Shown here one piece after another: positions 1 to 9,738 of a stretch of DNA of 64,000 nt. A model generated the notes under the pieces. It searched no databases and had not been told where the DNA came from. It saw only the letters and a list, made by a program, of their open reading frames with translations. A program made the translations under genes and the position numbers. The number at the start of each line of letters is the position of its first letter. Position 1 is the first letter of the stretch. The DNA is from Acidobacteriota bacterium (GTDB lineage Bacteria > Acidobacteriota > Terriglobia > Terriglobales > SCQP01), in NCBI GenBank assembly GCA_021789895.1, contig JAJYIU010000004.1, positions 62,001 to 126,000 of the forward strand, written 5' to 3'.

Positions 1-925
1 TTTCCGGAATGCAAACGGCGGCAACCCGATTCTGAGGGACGCGGCGCCGGCGGCTTCCAGCAGGAAGCCGAACCCGGATCGCCGCAACCGGAGGGAAGGT
101 GGCGCTGGACGCGTGACGGAAGCCGCTCGGGGTTCAGTGAATCCCGGAAGACGGGCAAGTTCCGGTTGGCTGGAACTGCTTAGCTCAAGTTCAGGCCGCC
201 CGTGGAAGAAATGAAGCGGGCCGAGGCGGAGCGAGGGCGTCTGAGGTGAAGGCTGGTCGAGAACGAATACGGTCAGCCGGGATTCACTGAATCCCGAGAT
301 GGTTGCGGATTTCTTCTCTTGGCGGCAGCTCTCCACGCCAAGTTCGGTCGCGCCCGCGGCTGGCAACGGTTACGGGCGAAGGCCGGATGAGGCGACCAGG
401 CGAACCGCTGGGGGAAAGAAAAGCTCGTATCGTTCGGGGTTCGCCGAGCCCCAGGGGCAGCCAGGAATCTTCCCGGTTCTGCCCGTCTGGAAGCTTCAAG
501 CCGCATCACTGGCGGGTCGCCGGCAGCAGCCGGAAGGGCCGGCCGGAGGGTGAGCGAGAAGGCTTGGGAACGGACAGGGTCGAGGCAAGGCCCGGTTCAC
601 CTGGGGCTCAGCGAACTCCGAATGGATGAGCGTCGGGCCGGTTGGCGGTGCAGCAGGCATTCCAAGCGGCAGCTCGCAACGGTCAAACCCCACCAGGGCG
701 CGGCCGCGGCGGGCGGCGAGGAACTCAGACTCACCGCTGGTTGAGTCCGGTATCGCAATCGGGGATTCAGAAAATCCCGGGAGGCTGGAGCTTCCCGGTT
801 GGCGGCAAATAGAAAGTCCGAGCCGCGTCGTTGATCGGAACTTCGGTTCCGGTAAGCAGGCAAGGCAAGGATCCGCGGTTAGCCGCCGGCCGAGGAAAGC
901 TCAAGTCGCCCGGGATTTTCATTTT
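1..925. repeat. Degenerate tandem array, unit about 157 bp, each unit opening with a hairpin
   Basis: No credible gene is seen here. Similar blocks recur in the same order. Each starts with a G-rich inverted repeat: 129-145, 279-295 (GGGATTCA-C-TGAATCCC, perfect), 436-452, about 591-619 and 762-778. About 35-46 bases later comes a GGTTGGCGGC-like box, at 164, 318, 475, 640 and 797, so the steps are 154, 157, 165 and 157. A purine-rich stretch closes each block. A matching GGCGGC box at 17-22 suggests the array starts before the window, and a weak GGGATT at about 912 may be its end. Extra small hairpins lie inside units: 51-70 (AGCA loop), 728-747, and 836-851 with a UUCG loop. Units are too diverged for a simple satellite, and structure is kept better than sequence. 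This could be a structured RNA, a repeat family or a decayed array. Strand and function are unknown. Confidence 0.6.
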
Positions 926-1088
926 TCGCCGCCGCCGCCGGCCTGGGATTGCCGCTTCTCCGCCCGCCGCCGCTCCTCCCCTTCCTCCGCCGCGCGCTTC
1001 GCCCACAATTTCCGTGCGCCCGCGTCCTTGCGGCCCCTGCCATCTCCTCTATCATGGGTGGGAAGGAACCGGACTTTTTCTATCGGGA

Positions 1089-4000
1089 ATGCGCGCCTGC
1101 TCTCACCCTGACTCCGCCGCCAGCGCCCCCGCACTCGGCGCGCCCCCTCCCGCCCTCCCGCTCCCTGCCTCCCGCCGCCGCTGGCGCGTCGCCGGGCTTT
1201 CCGCCGCGCTGCTGCTGATCGCCGCCCTGCCGGCTTCTGCCCAATCGCCGTCGCCGTCGCCGGCCCTGTCGCGCGCTCCCGCGCGCGCCCCCGCCGCGCC
1301 GGCCCCCGTTCGCGCGCCCCTCGTCGTCGCCATCTCGGTGCAGCCGGCGCCCACGCGCGCGGAAAGCGATTTTCTCCCGCTGGTAGCGCAGAGAATCGGC
1401 CGGCCGCTCGATCCGGCAGCGGTGCGCCGCAGCATCCAGCGCCTGTTCGCCACCGGCGTTTTTGCCGATATTGCCGCGGTCGAGCAGCCGGCCCCCGGCG
1501 GCATCCGGCTCCGCTTCCAAACCCGCCCCAATTTTTTCATCGGCGAGGTGCGGGTATTGAACGCCCCCGATCCGCCCAGCGATGTCGAGCTCGCCGACGT
1601 CAGCGGATTGCAGTTGGGCCAGCTCTTCACTCGCGCCCGCCTGCAGCAGGCGCTCGGCCGCATGCGCCAGCGCCTGGCGGGCTACGACTACCACCAGCCC
1701 AGCATCCGGTCGGAACTGGCCATGCGTCCCCATCGCGCCCTGGTCTTGCTCAGCTTTCTGGTGCAAGCCGGCCCGCTGGCGCGTCTGGGCAAGGTTGCAT
1801 TTCACGGCGGCGCGCCTTTTACCGCGGCGCAGTTGCTGCATGCCGCCCGCTTGCATGCCGGCCGGCCGCTGCCGCAGTCCAGCCTGCGCGACGCTCTCGA
1901 CCGCCTGCATCGCTTCTATGCCAGGCACGGGCGCCTGGCGGCGGTCATACGGCTGCGAACGCATTACCAGCCCGCTGGCAACCGGCTCGATCTGCAATTC
2001 ACCCTCGTCCCCGGCCCGCGCGTCTTCGTCGCCGTCGCTGGAGCGTCCCTCCCCGCCGCGGTGTTGCACAAGCAGGTGCCGATCTTTCAGGAACACGCGG
2101 TGGATGAGGAGCTGATTGACGAAGGCCGCCGCAATCTGCGCAATTACCTGCAGCGCCAGGGCTACTACGCCGCCCGGGTCGAGTTCACCCGCGCCGTTCC
2201 CCGGCCCGGCCAACTGCGCATCATTTACCGGATCGCCCCCGGCCCCAAGCAGCAGTTGGCGGCGGTGATCTTCCGCGGCAACCATTACTTCAGTGAAGAC
2301 GACCTGGAGGCGCAAATCGTCGAGCGCCCTTCCAACCGCTGGCTGCCCGGCTTCATCCCCGGCGTCCAGGGCGCGTTTTCCCTCGGCCTGATGCGGACCG
2401 ACGCTTCCGTCCTCGCCGCCCTCTACCAGGCCAACGGCTTTGCCCGGGTGCAGGTCCATCCCGAACTGGTCGCCAACTACCACGGCCATCGCGGCCGCCT
2501 GGCGGTGGTCTTCCACATTCAGGAAGGGCCCCAGGTGCTGGTGCGCAAACTTACCATTGCCGGCAATCGCGGCATCTCCACCGGCCGCATCGAAGGCCTG
2601 CTCACCACCGCGCCCAACCAGCCGTATTCCAGCTACAACCTGGTCACCGACTGCGATCAGATCCTCTCTCATTACTACAATTCCGGCTATCTTCAGGCCC
2701 AATGCCGCAGCCAGGTGGCGCCCGTTCCCGGTCAATCGCGCATGGACGTGACCTACTTCATCGCCGAAGGCCCGGTCAGCACCGTCCACCGGGTCTTCGT
2801 CAACGGCGAGCGCTTCGTCAAGCCCAACGTCATCGCCCACGAGGTCGAGTTGCATCCCCGCCAGCCGCTCAGCCAGATGGCGATGCTCGATACCCAGCGC
2901 CGGCTCTACAACCTCGACCTGTTCACCGGCGTGAACGTCGCCGTGCAAAACCCGCACGGGCAGTTGCCCTCGAAAAACGTCATCGTCAGCGTGCACGAAG
3001 CCTCGCGCTACAGCTTCTCGGAAGGCGTCGGACTGCAGGTGCAGAGCGGCACCGGCGGCCCGCGCATTCCTTCCAACGTGCTCGGCCAGACCGGCTGGAG
3101 CCCGCTGCTGGCCTTCAACATGACCCGCCTGGCCATGACCGGGCGCCCGCAAACGCTCTCGCTCAAAACCCTCTACAGCTCGCTCGAGCGCCGCGCCGGC
3201 CTGGATTACACCCTGCCCCGCTTCCTCAACTATCCCGCCCTCAAGGTGGATCTCAGCGCGCTTTACGACGACCGCTTCGACCTGCTCACCTTCCGCGCCG
3301 TCCGCCGCCAGGCCGCGATGCAATTGACCCAGTCGCCGTTCAACGGCCTGCGCTTGTTCTACCGCCTCGCCTACCGCCGCATCCAGGTGCTCAACCTGAT
3401 CGTCGCCCCGCAGGAAATCCCCATCCTCAGCCGCCCGGTCAACATTGCCATGTTGTCCGCCGGCCTGGTCCGCGATCACCGCGACAACCCGCTCGACACC
3501 CATCGCGGCAGCTACGATACCCTCACCTTCGCCGGCGCGCACAGCTTCGGCGCCTCCGATTTCACCCGCCTGCTGGCCGAGCACGCTTTCTATATTCCCT
3601 TTGGCCGCCGCCATTCTTTCGTGCTCGCCAATGCCACCCGCGCCGGCATCGAAACCCCGTTCGGCCCCATGGAAACCGTCACCACCACCAACCCGGTCAC
3701 CGGCGTCTCCACCTCCCTGGTCGAGCACGTCATCCCGCTCCCCGAACGCTTTTTCAGCGGCGGCGCCGATTCCTTGCGCGGCTTCAGCTTCGACCAGGCC
3801 GGCCCGCGCGATGACATCACCGGCTTCCCCGTCGGCGGCAGCGACCTGTTCATCAACAATCTCGAATTGCGTTTTCCCCTGGTCGGACCCGATATTGATG
3901 GCGTGCTCTTCTACGACGCCGGCAACGTCTATTCTTCCCTCGCCGGCATGTGGCGCGGCCTGGCCCGCCTGCATGAGCCTTCCTACACCGACCTGAACTA

Positions 4001-4190
4001 CACCACCCATACCCTGGGTTTCGGCCTGCGCTATAAAACCCCGGTCGGCCCGGTGCGGCTCGATTTTGGCTACAACCTCAATCCGCCCGTCATCAAAAAT
4101 TACCTGACGCCCAAAAACCAGCCGGCGCGGGTTCAAATCCAGTCGCTGCCGCATTTTCATTTTTATTTCAGCATCGGCCAAACTTTCTGA
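1089..4190 (+). CDS. Omp85-family outer membrane assembly protein (BamA/TamA-like)
   Basis: This is an Omp85-superfamily protein of 1033 residues, predicted to sit in the outer membrane and help fold or insert barrel proteins. The ATG at 1089 is chosen because the basic stretch RRRWR followed by a hydrophobic run ending ALPASA-Q reads as a signal peptide; the frame is open further upstream to 831, but that part is low-complexity. A Pro/Ala-rich linker leads into several POTRA-type repeats (about residues 75-620, with recurring patterns such as 'FRGNHYFSEDDL' and 'VRKLTIAGNRGIS'). The last 400 residues form the Omp85 barrel, with a GADSLRGF motif typical of the family and a terminal Phe (GQTF). 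It is 4 bp ahead of a SurA-like gene and then tamB, so TamA is a likely role, although BamA cannot be excluded. It is longer than E. coli BamA or TamA because of its extra POTRA repeats. Confidence 0.88.
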   Translation: MRACSHPDSAASAPALGAPPPALPLPASRRRWRVAGLSAALLLIAALPASAQSPSPSPALSRAPARAPAAPAPVRAPLVVAISVQPAPTRAESDFLPLVAQRIGRPLDPAAVRRSIQRLFATGVFADIAAVEQPAPGGIRLRFQTRPNFFIGEVRVLNAPDPPSDVELADVSGLQLGQLFTRARLQQALGRMRQRLAGYDYHQPSIRSELAMRPHRALVLLSFLVQAGPLARLGKVAFHGGAPFTAAQLLHAARLHAGRPLPQSSLRDALDRLHRFYARHGRLAAVIRLRTHYQPAGNRLDLQFTLVPGPRVFVAVAGASLPAAVLHKQVPIFQEHAVDEELIDEGRRNLRNYLQRQGYYAARVEFTRAVPRPGQLRIIYRIAPGPKQQLAAVIFRGNHYFSEDDLEAQIVERPSNRWLPGFIPGVQGAFSLGLMRTDASVLAALYQANGFARVQVHPELVANYHGHRGRLAVVFHIQEGPQVLVRKLTIAGNRGISTGRIEGLLTTAPNQPYSSYNLVTDCDQILSHYYNSGYLQAQCRSQVAPVPGQSRMDVTYFIAEGPVSTVHRVFVNGERFVKPNVIAHEVELHPRQPLSQMAMLDTQRRLYNLDLFTGVNVAVQNPHGQLPSKNVIVSVHEASRYSFSEGVGLQVQSGTGGPRIPSNVLGQTGWSPLLAFNMTRLAMTGRPQTLSLKTLYSSLERRAGLDYTLPRFLNYPALKVDLSALYDDRFDLLTFRAVRRQAAMQLTQSPFNGLRLFYRLAYRRIQVLNLIVAPQEIPILSRPVNIAMLSAGLVRDHRDNPLDTHRGSYDTLTFAGAHSFGASDFTRLLAEHAFYIPFGRRHSFVLANATRAGIETPFGPMETVTTTNPVTGVSTSLVEHVIPLPERFFSGGADSLRGFSFDQAGPRDDITGFPVGGSDLFINNLELRFPLVGPDIDGVLFYDAGNVYSSLAGMWRGLARLHEPSYTDLNYTTHTLGFGLRYKTPVGPVRLDFGYNLNPPVIKNYLTPKNQPARVQIQSLPHFHFYFSIGQTF

Positions 4191-4194
4191 TCCC

Positions 4195-4962
4195 ATGCCG
4201 CTTTTACTCCATCGCCTGCGCGCCGGCCGCCGTTGGATTCCCGCCATCGGCCGCGTTTGGTTTCCCGCCCTCGCGCTGGCCCCGCTCCTGCTCTCACCCG
4301 GCCGGCTGCCGGGGCAATGCCTGCCGCCGCCGCCCGCCGGCGCGCGCGTGCTCGACCGCATCGCCGCAATCGTCGCCGGACGTCCCATCCTCGCCAGCCA
4401 GGTGCGCCAGGCCGCCTGGTACGAACGCTTTTCCGCCGCCCCGCCGCCCGCGCGCCTGGCGCCCGCCCGGCTGCGTCCCGCCGATTGCCGCCGCGCGCTA
4501 CGGCATTTGATCAACGAAGCCCTGATTGCCGCGGCCATGCCGGCCAAATTCCCGCGTCCCCGGCTTTCGCCCCAACTCGCCCGCCTCGAGCCTCAATATG
4601 GCGGCCGCGCCGGCCTCGTCCGCGCCTGGAGCCGGTTTCATCTCCGCCCCCTCCAGGCCCGGCGCATCATGCGCCGGCAGTTGACCCTGCTCGCCTTCCT
4701 CGACCGCAAATTCGCCGCCCGCGTGCATATTGCGACCGCCGAGGTGCGCGGCTATTACTCCCGCGTCTTTTGCCCCCTGGCGCGGCGTCATCGCCTGCGC
4801 CCCGCGCCGCTGCCCGCAGTGCGTCCGCTCATTCTCGCCATCCTGCGCCGCCGCCGCCTGGCCCGCCTGGAACAGGCTTGGCTGCTGCGCCAACGCCGCC
4901 ACGCCGCCATCCGCGTGCGCCTGCGCTGGCCCGCCGCCGCCCGTCGCCGGCCTTCGGAATAA
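4195..4962 (+). CDS. SurA-N-like periplasmic chaperone without a PPIase domain
   Basis: A 255-residue protein with an N-terminal signal or anchor segment (about residues 18-40), followed by a stretch resembling the SurA N-terminal chaperone domain: 'VLDRIAAIVAGRPILASQV' matches the family pattern of VD-I-A-V-N-ILxSE, then come helices with 'LRHLINEALI'. The C-terminal helix ('VRPLILAILRRRRLARLEQAW') resembles the SurA helix that packs back on the core. No parvulin PPIase domain lies between them, so only the chaperone fold would remain. It is very rich in Arg and Ala. It lies 4 bp after the Omp85 gene and 2 bp before tamB, so the three are almost certainly cotranscribed and probably act together on outer-membrane proteins. 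The chaperone role is inferred from this weak similarity and the context. Confidence 0.65.
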   Translation: MPLLLHRLRAGRRWIPAIGRVWFPALALAPLLLSPGRLPGQCLPPPPAGARVLDRIAAIVAGRPILASQVRQAAWYERFSAAPPPARLAPARLRPADCRRALRHLINEALIAAAMPAKFPRPRLSPQLARLEPQYGGRAGLVRAWSRFHLRPLQARRIMRRQLTLLAFLDRKFAARVHIATAEVRGYYSRVFCPLARRHRLRPAPLPAVRPLILAILRRRRLARLEQAWLLRQRRHAAIRVRLRWPAAARRRPSE

Positions 4963-4964
4963 CC

Positions 4965-7900
4965 ATGCCGCGCTGGCTCAAATGGACGCTGCTCGCTCTG
5001 CTGCTGCTGGCGGGGCTGGCCGTGTCCGCGGCCTGGTATCTGCGCACCGCCAGCTTCCAGTGCCGCGCCCAGGCCTACGTCGCCGCCCGCATCCAGGCCG
5101 CAACCGGCGCGCGCGTTTCGATGGCGCGCTTCCATCTTCAATTGCATCCGCTGCTGCTCGAAATCCGCGGCCTGGTCTTGCACGGACACGAAGCCCCCGG
5201 CCGTCCCCCGCTGGCGCGCATCGCCCGGCTGCGCCTCCATCTGAAGCTCCTCTCGCTCTTCGCGCCGCAAATCCAGATCACCCGCCTGCGCGCCGTGCGC
5301 CCCGTCGTGCATCTATATTGGACTGCCGGCGCCAGCAACCTCCCTTACCCTTCCTCCAACTCCGGCGCCGCCGCCGCGCCCTTGTTCCGGCTCGGCATCC
5401 GCCGCCTGATCCTGCAGCGCGGCGCCATCTATTTTTCCGACCGCCGCCTGCCGCTCGATTTCGAGCTTCGCCGGCTCCAGCTGCGCCTCGGCTACCGCCG
5501 CGGCGGCTATGCCGGGCGCCTGAGTTTCCGCCGCAGCCCGATGCGCGTTTCCGGCCTGGCCTCCGCCTGGCGCCGGGCGCAGGCGCGCTTCCGCCTGCTG
5601 CCCGATGCCCTGCATCTGCAATCGCTCCAGCTTCGCGGCAGCGGGCTGCGCCTCGCCCTCGCGGGCAATTTGCAGCCGCTTACCCGGCCGCAGTTCCACG
5701 GCAAAGCGCTGCTCGAGGCCCGCCTGCCGCAATTTTTCCGCTGGTGGCCGCGGCGCGATCTGCCGCGCCGCTTCCGCTCCGTCCAGGGCAAATTCGCGCT
5801 CCAAGCCGGCATTGACTGGCAGCCGTCCGGCTGGCGCTTGCGCGGAGGCTTGGCGGCGCAAGGGCTGCGCCTGGTTCCTTCCTTGCCTCCGGTTTCCCTG
5901 CAGTCCGCCTTCACCGCCACTTCGCGGCAAATCGTGCTGCCGCGCCTGCGGCTGACCGGTTGGGGCGGACGCCTGGCGAGCACCCTTCGCTACCAGCCCG
6001 GCGGACGGCTGCGGGCGCAAGGCCGCCTCGATAATCTGCGCCTGGCGCCGCTGGTGCAACTCGCCTCGCTCCTCCGCCGCCGGTCGCTCTTGCCCCGCCG
6101 CCTGCGCTTGCAGTCCCGCATCCAGGGCGCATTTCATCTGTCCGCATCGCCGCCCGCCTGGCGCCGGCTGCAACTCGGGCTGGCCGTGCGCTTCCTGCCT
6201 GCGCCCGCCGCCGTCGCCGCTCCGCGCCCCGCCGCCGTGCTGCCCGTCACCGGTGCGCTCGACGCCGATCTGCTGCCCTTCGCCTCCGCCGGCACCCTCC
6301 GCCGCTGCCGGCTCTCGCTTGCCGGCGCGGCGCTCGATCTAGCCGGCTCGTTCCAGCCCTCTCGGCTGCAGCTTCGCCTGCGCCTTTCGGCCCCGCGCCT
6401 GGCCACGCTCCAGCCCCTGCTCGCCGCCTGGAAAATTCCCCTGCCGCAGGGACAAGCCTCCGCCGCCGGCTGGCTGCTGGGCAGCTTCGCCGCCCCCCGC
6501 TTCCAGGGAACGGTTCAAGCCCGCCATTTCCGTTATGCCGGTCTTCAGCTTGACCGCCTGCAAATGTCCGGCGTCATCGCGCCCGATCGGCTGCGCCTGC
6601 AGTCGCTCGCCCTCCGCCAGGGATCGGCCCGACTGCACGCCGCCGGCTCGATCGCCTGGCATCGTTTCCATCTCCAGCCCGGCAGCCGTCTCGATCTCTC
6701 GCTCGCCGCGACCCGGCTGAGCCTCGCCCGCGTCCTTTCTTTACTGCGCCGCCCGCTGCCGCTCCGCGGCCAGGTGAACGTGTCGCTGCGCTTGCGCGGC
6801 ACCGTGGCCAATCCCCAGGGCGAAGGACGCCTCGCCGCCTCTCGCCTCCTCCTCTGGCGCCAGCCGGTCCCGCGCGCCCGCGCCGCGCTGCAACTCGACC
6901 GGGGATGGCTGCGGCTCTCGCACTTGCAATTGACGCTGCCGCAGGGCGTCATCCAGGGCTCGATCGCCTATCATCCCGCCGGCCGGCGTTATTCCCTGCG
7001 CCTCTCCACCCCCGGCATTGCGCTGCAATCCATCCGCGCGCTGCAATCGCCGCGGCTGCGCATTACCGGATTGCTGCGCGCCAGCCTGGACGGCGCCGGC
7101 GATCTCGCCCACCCCGCCGGCAAACTCTCGCTCGAAGGCGTCAATCTGCGCGGCGCGGGCGAATCCCTCGGCGAGTTGCAGGCTTCCGCCACCGCGGCCA
7201 ACGGCATCGCCCGCCTGGTCGCCGCCGATCAACTCCCCGGCGGCGAGTTGCGGATTTCCGCCGTCAGCCGCCTGGCGCCGCCCTATCTGCTCAATGCCCG
7301 GCTCTCGCTCCAGCGCTATGACGCCGACGCCTGGCTGCGGCGCTTCACCGCCCTGCGCCTCACCGGCCACAGCCGGCTCAGCGGCGCCATCATCCTGCAG
7401 GGCCCGCTCGCAAACCCGCGCAACCTGGCCGCGCAAGCTCAATTGACCGATTTTGAAATCTCCGCCGAAGACCTGGCCTTGCACAACCTCGGCCCGGTCG
7501 TGCTTTCCATGAGCGGACGCCGCATCACCCTCGATCGCTTCCACCTCGCCGGCCCCGAAACCGACCTCACCGCCGGCGGCAGCCTGGGCCTCGGCCCCGC
7601 CCTTCCCCTCCAGCTTGCCTTGCACGGCAGCATCGGCTTGGCCCTGTTGCATAGCTTCAGCCCCCAAACCCGCGCCGATGGACGCGTCCGCTTCGATCTC
7701 ACTGTGGGCGGCAGCTTGCGCCGCCCCCTCCCCCGCGGCAGCTTGAGCCTGGAAAACGCCACCCTCGCCTATTCCGGCTTCCCCCTCGCCTTCGATGCGC
7801 TGAACGCGCGCCTGCGCCTCGACGGCAACCGCTTCAGCATTGCAAGCCTCACCGCGCGCGCCGGCGGCGGCGATTTCCGGGTCTTAGGCAACGCTTTTTA

Positions 7901-8879
7901 TTCCGGCGGCAGCCTGCATTACGCCCTCGCCATCCTCGGCCGGCAGTTGCGCATGCGCTATGAGGGCGTCAGCGCCACCGCCGATCTCGATCTGCACCTG
8001 GCCGGCGCCGGACGCCGCGCCCTGCTCACCGGCGACGCCACGCTCGACCGCCTCGCCCTGACCCCGCAGTTCGACCTCGCCGTCTTCATCGCCAACCGCC
8101 GCGGCGCCGGCGTCGGCCCCGCCACTTATTCCGCCCTCAATCAGGTCCGCCTCGACGTCCGCCTGGTCACCAGCCCGCAATTGCAGGTCTCCAGCGCCGC
8201 CGCCCAGCTCCAGATTCAGGCCGATCTGCGCATCACTGGCAGCCTCGCCAATCCCATCCTGCTCGGCCGCATCATGGCCGGCGAAGGCCGCATCCTGTTC
8301 GCCGGCAATTACTACCGCGTGGTGGACGCCAACATCGAGTTCGCCGACCCCTTCCGCATTCGCCCGCTGCTCAACCTGACCCTCTCCACCACCGTCCAGC
8401 AGTACGCGATCACGCTCGATCTCACCGGCCCGGTCAACCACCTCAACCTTTCCTACCGCAGCAATCCGCCCTTGTCCAATACCGATATCATCGCCCTGCT
8501 CGCCACCGGACACACCGCCGAAAGCTCCGCCGGACTCTCGCAGCAGGCCACCGGCACCTTCGTCGGCCAGTCCGAGCAGTTGCTGGGCGCGGCCCTGCAA
8601 AATGTCGCCGCCAACCAGCTCGAACGCATGTTCGGCATCACCCGCATCACCGTCAATCCCAATACCGGCGGCGCTTACAATACCGGCAGCGGCAGCATCA
8701 CCATCCAGCAGCAGATCTCCCCCAAAATCTCCTTTACCTACACGCAAAACCTTTCCACCAGCTCGCAAGACATCGTGCAGGTTACCTGGACCCTCACCCG
8801 CCACTTTGCCGTCGTCATCAGCCGCGACCAGTTCGGCATCTACGGCCTGAGCTTTCATTTTCATCACAGCGCCCGCTGA
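4965..8879 (+). CDS. tamB: TamB-family translocation and assembly module protein (DUF490)
   Basis: 1304 residues. The ATG at 4965, 2 bp after the preceding stop, gives an N-terminal membrane anchor (MPRWLKWTLLALLLLAGLA...). A very long body of AsmA/TamB-like beta-rich repeats follows, with alternating hydrophobic residues. The C-terminal TamB domain (about residues 970-1300) is recognisable from 'GEGRILFAGNYYRVVDANI', 'SNPPLSNTDIIALLATG' and a final beta-strand region ending in FHFHHSAR. TamB proteins span the periplasm from the inner membrane to an Omp85 partner and are linked to outer-membrane protein assembly and to phospholipid transport. The adjacent Omp85 and SurA-like genes support this. 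Homologues are usually 1200-1500 residues, so this copy looks full length. Confidence 0.88.
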   Translation: MPRWLKWTLLALLLLAGLAVSAAWYLRTASFQCRAQAYVAARIQAATGARVSMARFHLQLHPLLLEIRGLVLHGHEAPGRPPLARIARLRLHLKLLSLFAPQIQITRLRAVRPVVHLYWTAGASNLPYPSSNSGAAAAPLFRLGIRRLILQRGAIYFSDRRLPLDFELRRLQLRLGYRRGGYAGRLSFRRSPMRVSGLASAWRRAQARFRLLPDALHLQSLQLRGSGLRLALAGNLQPLTRPQFHGKALLEARLPQFFRWWPRRDLPRRFRSVQGKFALQAGIDWQPSGWRLRGGLAAQGLRLVPSLPPVSLQSAFTATSRQIVLPRLRLTGWGGRLASTLRYQPGGRLRAQGRLDNLRLAPLVQLASLLRRRSLLPRRLRLQSRIQGAFHLSASPPAWRRLQLGLAVRFLPAPAAVAAPRPAAVLPVTGALDADLLPFASAGTLRRCRLSLAGAALDLAGSFQPSRLQLRLRLSAPRLATLQPLLAAWKIPLPQGQASAAGWLLGSFAAPRFQGTVQARHFRYAGLQLDRLQMSGVIAPDRLRLQSLALRQGSARLHAAGSIAWHRFHLQPGSRLDLSLAATRLSLARVLSLLRRPLPLRGQVNVSLRLRGTVANPQGEGRLAASRLLLWRQPVPRARAALQLDRGWLRLSHLQLTLPQGVIQGSIAYHPAGRRYSLRLSTPGIALQSIRALQSPRLRITGLLRASLDGAGDLAHPAGKLSLEGVNLRGAGESLGELQASATAANGIARLVAADQLPGGELRISAVSRLAPPYLLNARLSLQRYDADAWLRRFTALRLTGHSRLSGAIILQGPLANPRNLAAQAQLTDFEISAEDLALHNLGPVVLSMSGRRITLDRFHLAGPETDLTAGGSLGLGPALPLQLALHGSIGLALLHSFSPQTRADGRVRFDLTVGGSLRRPLPRGSLSLENATLAYSGFPLAFDALNARLRLDGNRFSIASLTARAGGGDFRVLGNAFYSGGSLHYALAILGRQLRMRYEGVSATADLDLHLAGAGRRALLTGDATLDRLALTPQFDLAVFIANRRGAGVGPATYSALNQVRLDVRLVTSPQLQVSSAAAQLQIQADLRITGSLANPILLGRIMAGEGRILFAGNYYRVVDANIEFADPFRIRPLLNLTLSTTVQQYAITLDLTGPVNHLNLSYRSNPPLSNTDIIALLATGHTAESSAGLSQQATGTFVGQSEQLLGAALQNVAANQLERMFGITRITVNPNTGGAYNTGSGSITIQQQISPKISFTYTQNLSTSSQDIVQVTWTLTRHFAVVISRDQFGIYGLSFHFHHSAR

Positions 8880-8954
8880 GCCGCCCCCGCCCGGAACGCT
8901 ATACTGGTATCAAGCCGCGCTCCGGCGCGCCCGGCAACGTGGCGAGGCGAACGC

Positions 8955-9710
8955 ATGGCCTACCGCTCGACGCCGACCTACACCTTCAGCGTTCCCGGGT
9001 TCTCCCGCGGCGTCAAAGTCCTCATCATCGCTACCAGCGCCGTGTTCCTGCTGGAATGGCTGGGCGCAAGCGGCGTTCCGCCGCTGAATCTCATCCCCTT
9101 CGTCGGCTACTTCGGGCTCACCCCGCTCGACTTCATCCACGGCGCGCTCTGGCAGCCGCTGACTTACCTCTTCATCCACGGCGGCTTCTGGCACCTGTTC
9201 TGGAATATGTTCGGGCTCTGGATGTTTGGCGTGGCCGTGGAGGAGGCCATCGGCACCGCCCGCCTCTACCGCCTCTATTTCATCAGCGGCATCGGCGGCG
9301 GGTTAGTGGATATCTTCCTGCATTTAGTGCTGCCCCGCTCCAATCTCGCCATCCCGACCATCGGCGCCTCCGGCGCCGTGTTCGGCATCCTGCTGGCCTT
9401 CGGCCTGCTCTTTCCCAACCAGCCGGTCTTCCTGCTGCTGCCGCCGGTCTCGATCAAGGCGAAATGGCTGGTGCTCGGCTACGGCGTGCTCGAATTTTTC
9501 TTCGCCGTCGGCCCGCATACCGACAATATCAGCCACTTCGCCCATCTCGGCGGCATGCTCTTCGCTTTTCTCTATCTGAAAGCCCGGCTGCCTAGCTTCG
9601 GCCTCCGCGCCGGCTATGATCGCTGGAAGCGCCGCCGCCTGCAGCGCCGCTTTGAAGTGTATATGAGCAAGCGCGACCGCCGCGACTCCGGCCGCCGCTG
9701 GATGAATTGA
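8955..9710 (+). CDS. Rhomboid-family intramembrane serine protease
   Basis: 251 residues with six predicted membrane segments. It shows the rhomboid signature HGGFWHLFWN (His75, His80, Asn84), the catalytic serine in GASG (Ser139) and the catalytic histidine in the HFAHLGG motif (His197), so it should be an active membrane-embedded protease. The C-terminal tail after the last helix is strongly basic (RWKRRRLQRR...), consistent with a cytoplasmic end. Its substrate is unknown. It stands alone, 75 bp after tamB, with a possible -10 element TATACT at 8900-8905; the following gene converges on it. A CGAGGCGAACGC stretch just before the ATG is only a weak ribosome-binding site. Confidence 0.92.
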   Translation: MAYRSTPTYTFSVPGFSRGVKVLIIATSAVFLLEWLGASGVPPLNLIPFVGYFGLTPLDFIHGALWQPLTYLFIHGGFWHLFWNMFGLWMFGVAVEEAIGTARLYRLYFISGIGGGLVDIFLHLVLPRSNLAIPTIGASGAVFGILLAFGLLFPNQPVFLLLPPVSIKAKWLVLGYGVLEFFFAVGPHTDNISHFAHLGGMLFAFLYLKARLPSFGLRAGYDRWKRRRLQRRFEVYMSKRDRRDSGRRWMN

Positions 9711-9738
9711 TCGTGCAGGCGTCTGTTTTTGCAGGCGT

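Noticed and set aside
279..295. tRNA T-arm-like sequence in the repeat array
   Set aside because: The hairpin has 8 paired bases and a one-base loop, not a 5-bp stem with a 7-base loop, and no cloverleaf can be formed around it.
1..925. CRISPR array
   Set aside because: Units are about 157 bp, diverged throughout, with no constant short repeat and no cas genes.
1080..4547. Long minus-strand open frame opposite the Omp85 gene
   Set aside because: Shadow of the real gene in GC-rich DNA; translation is low-complexity and lacks any domain.
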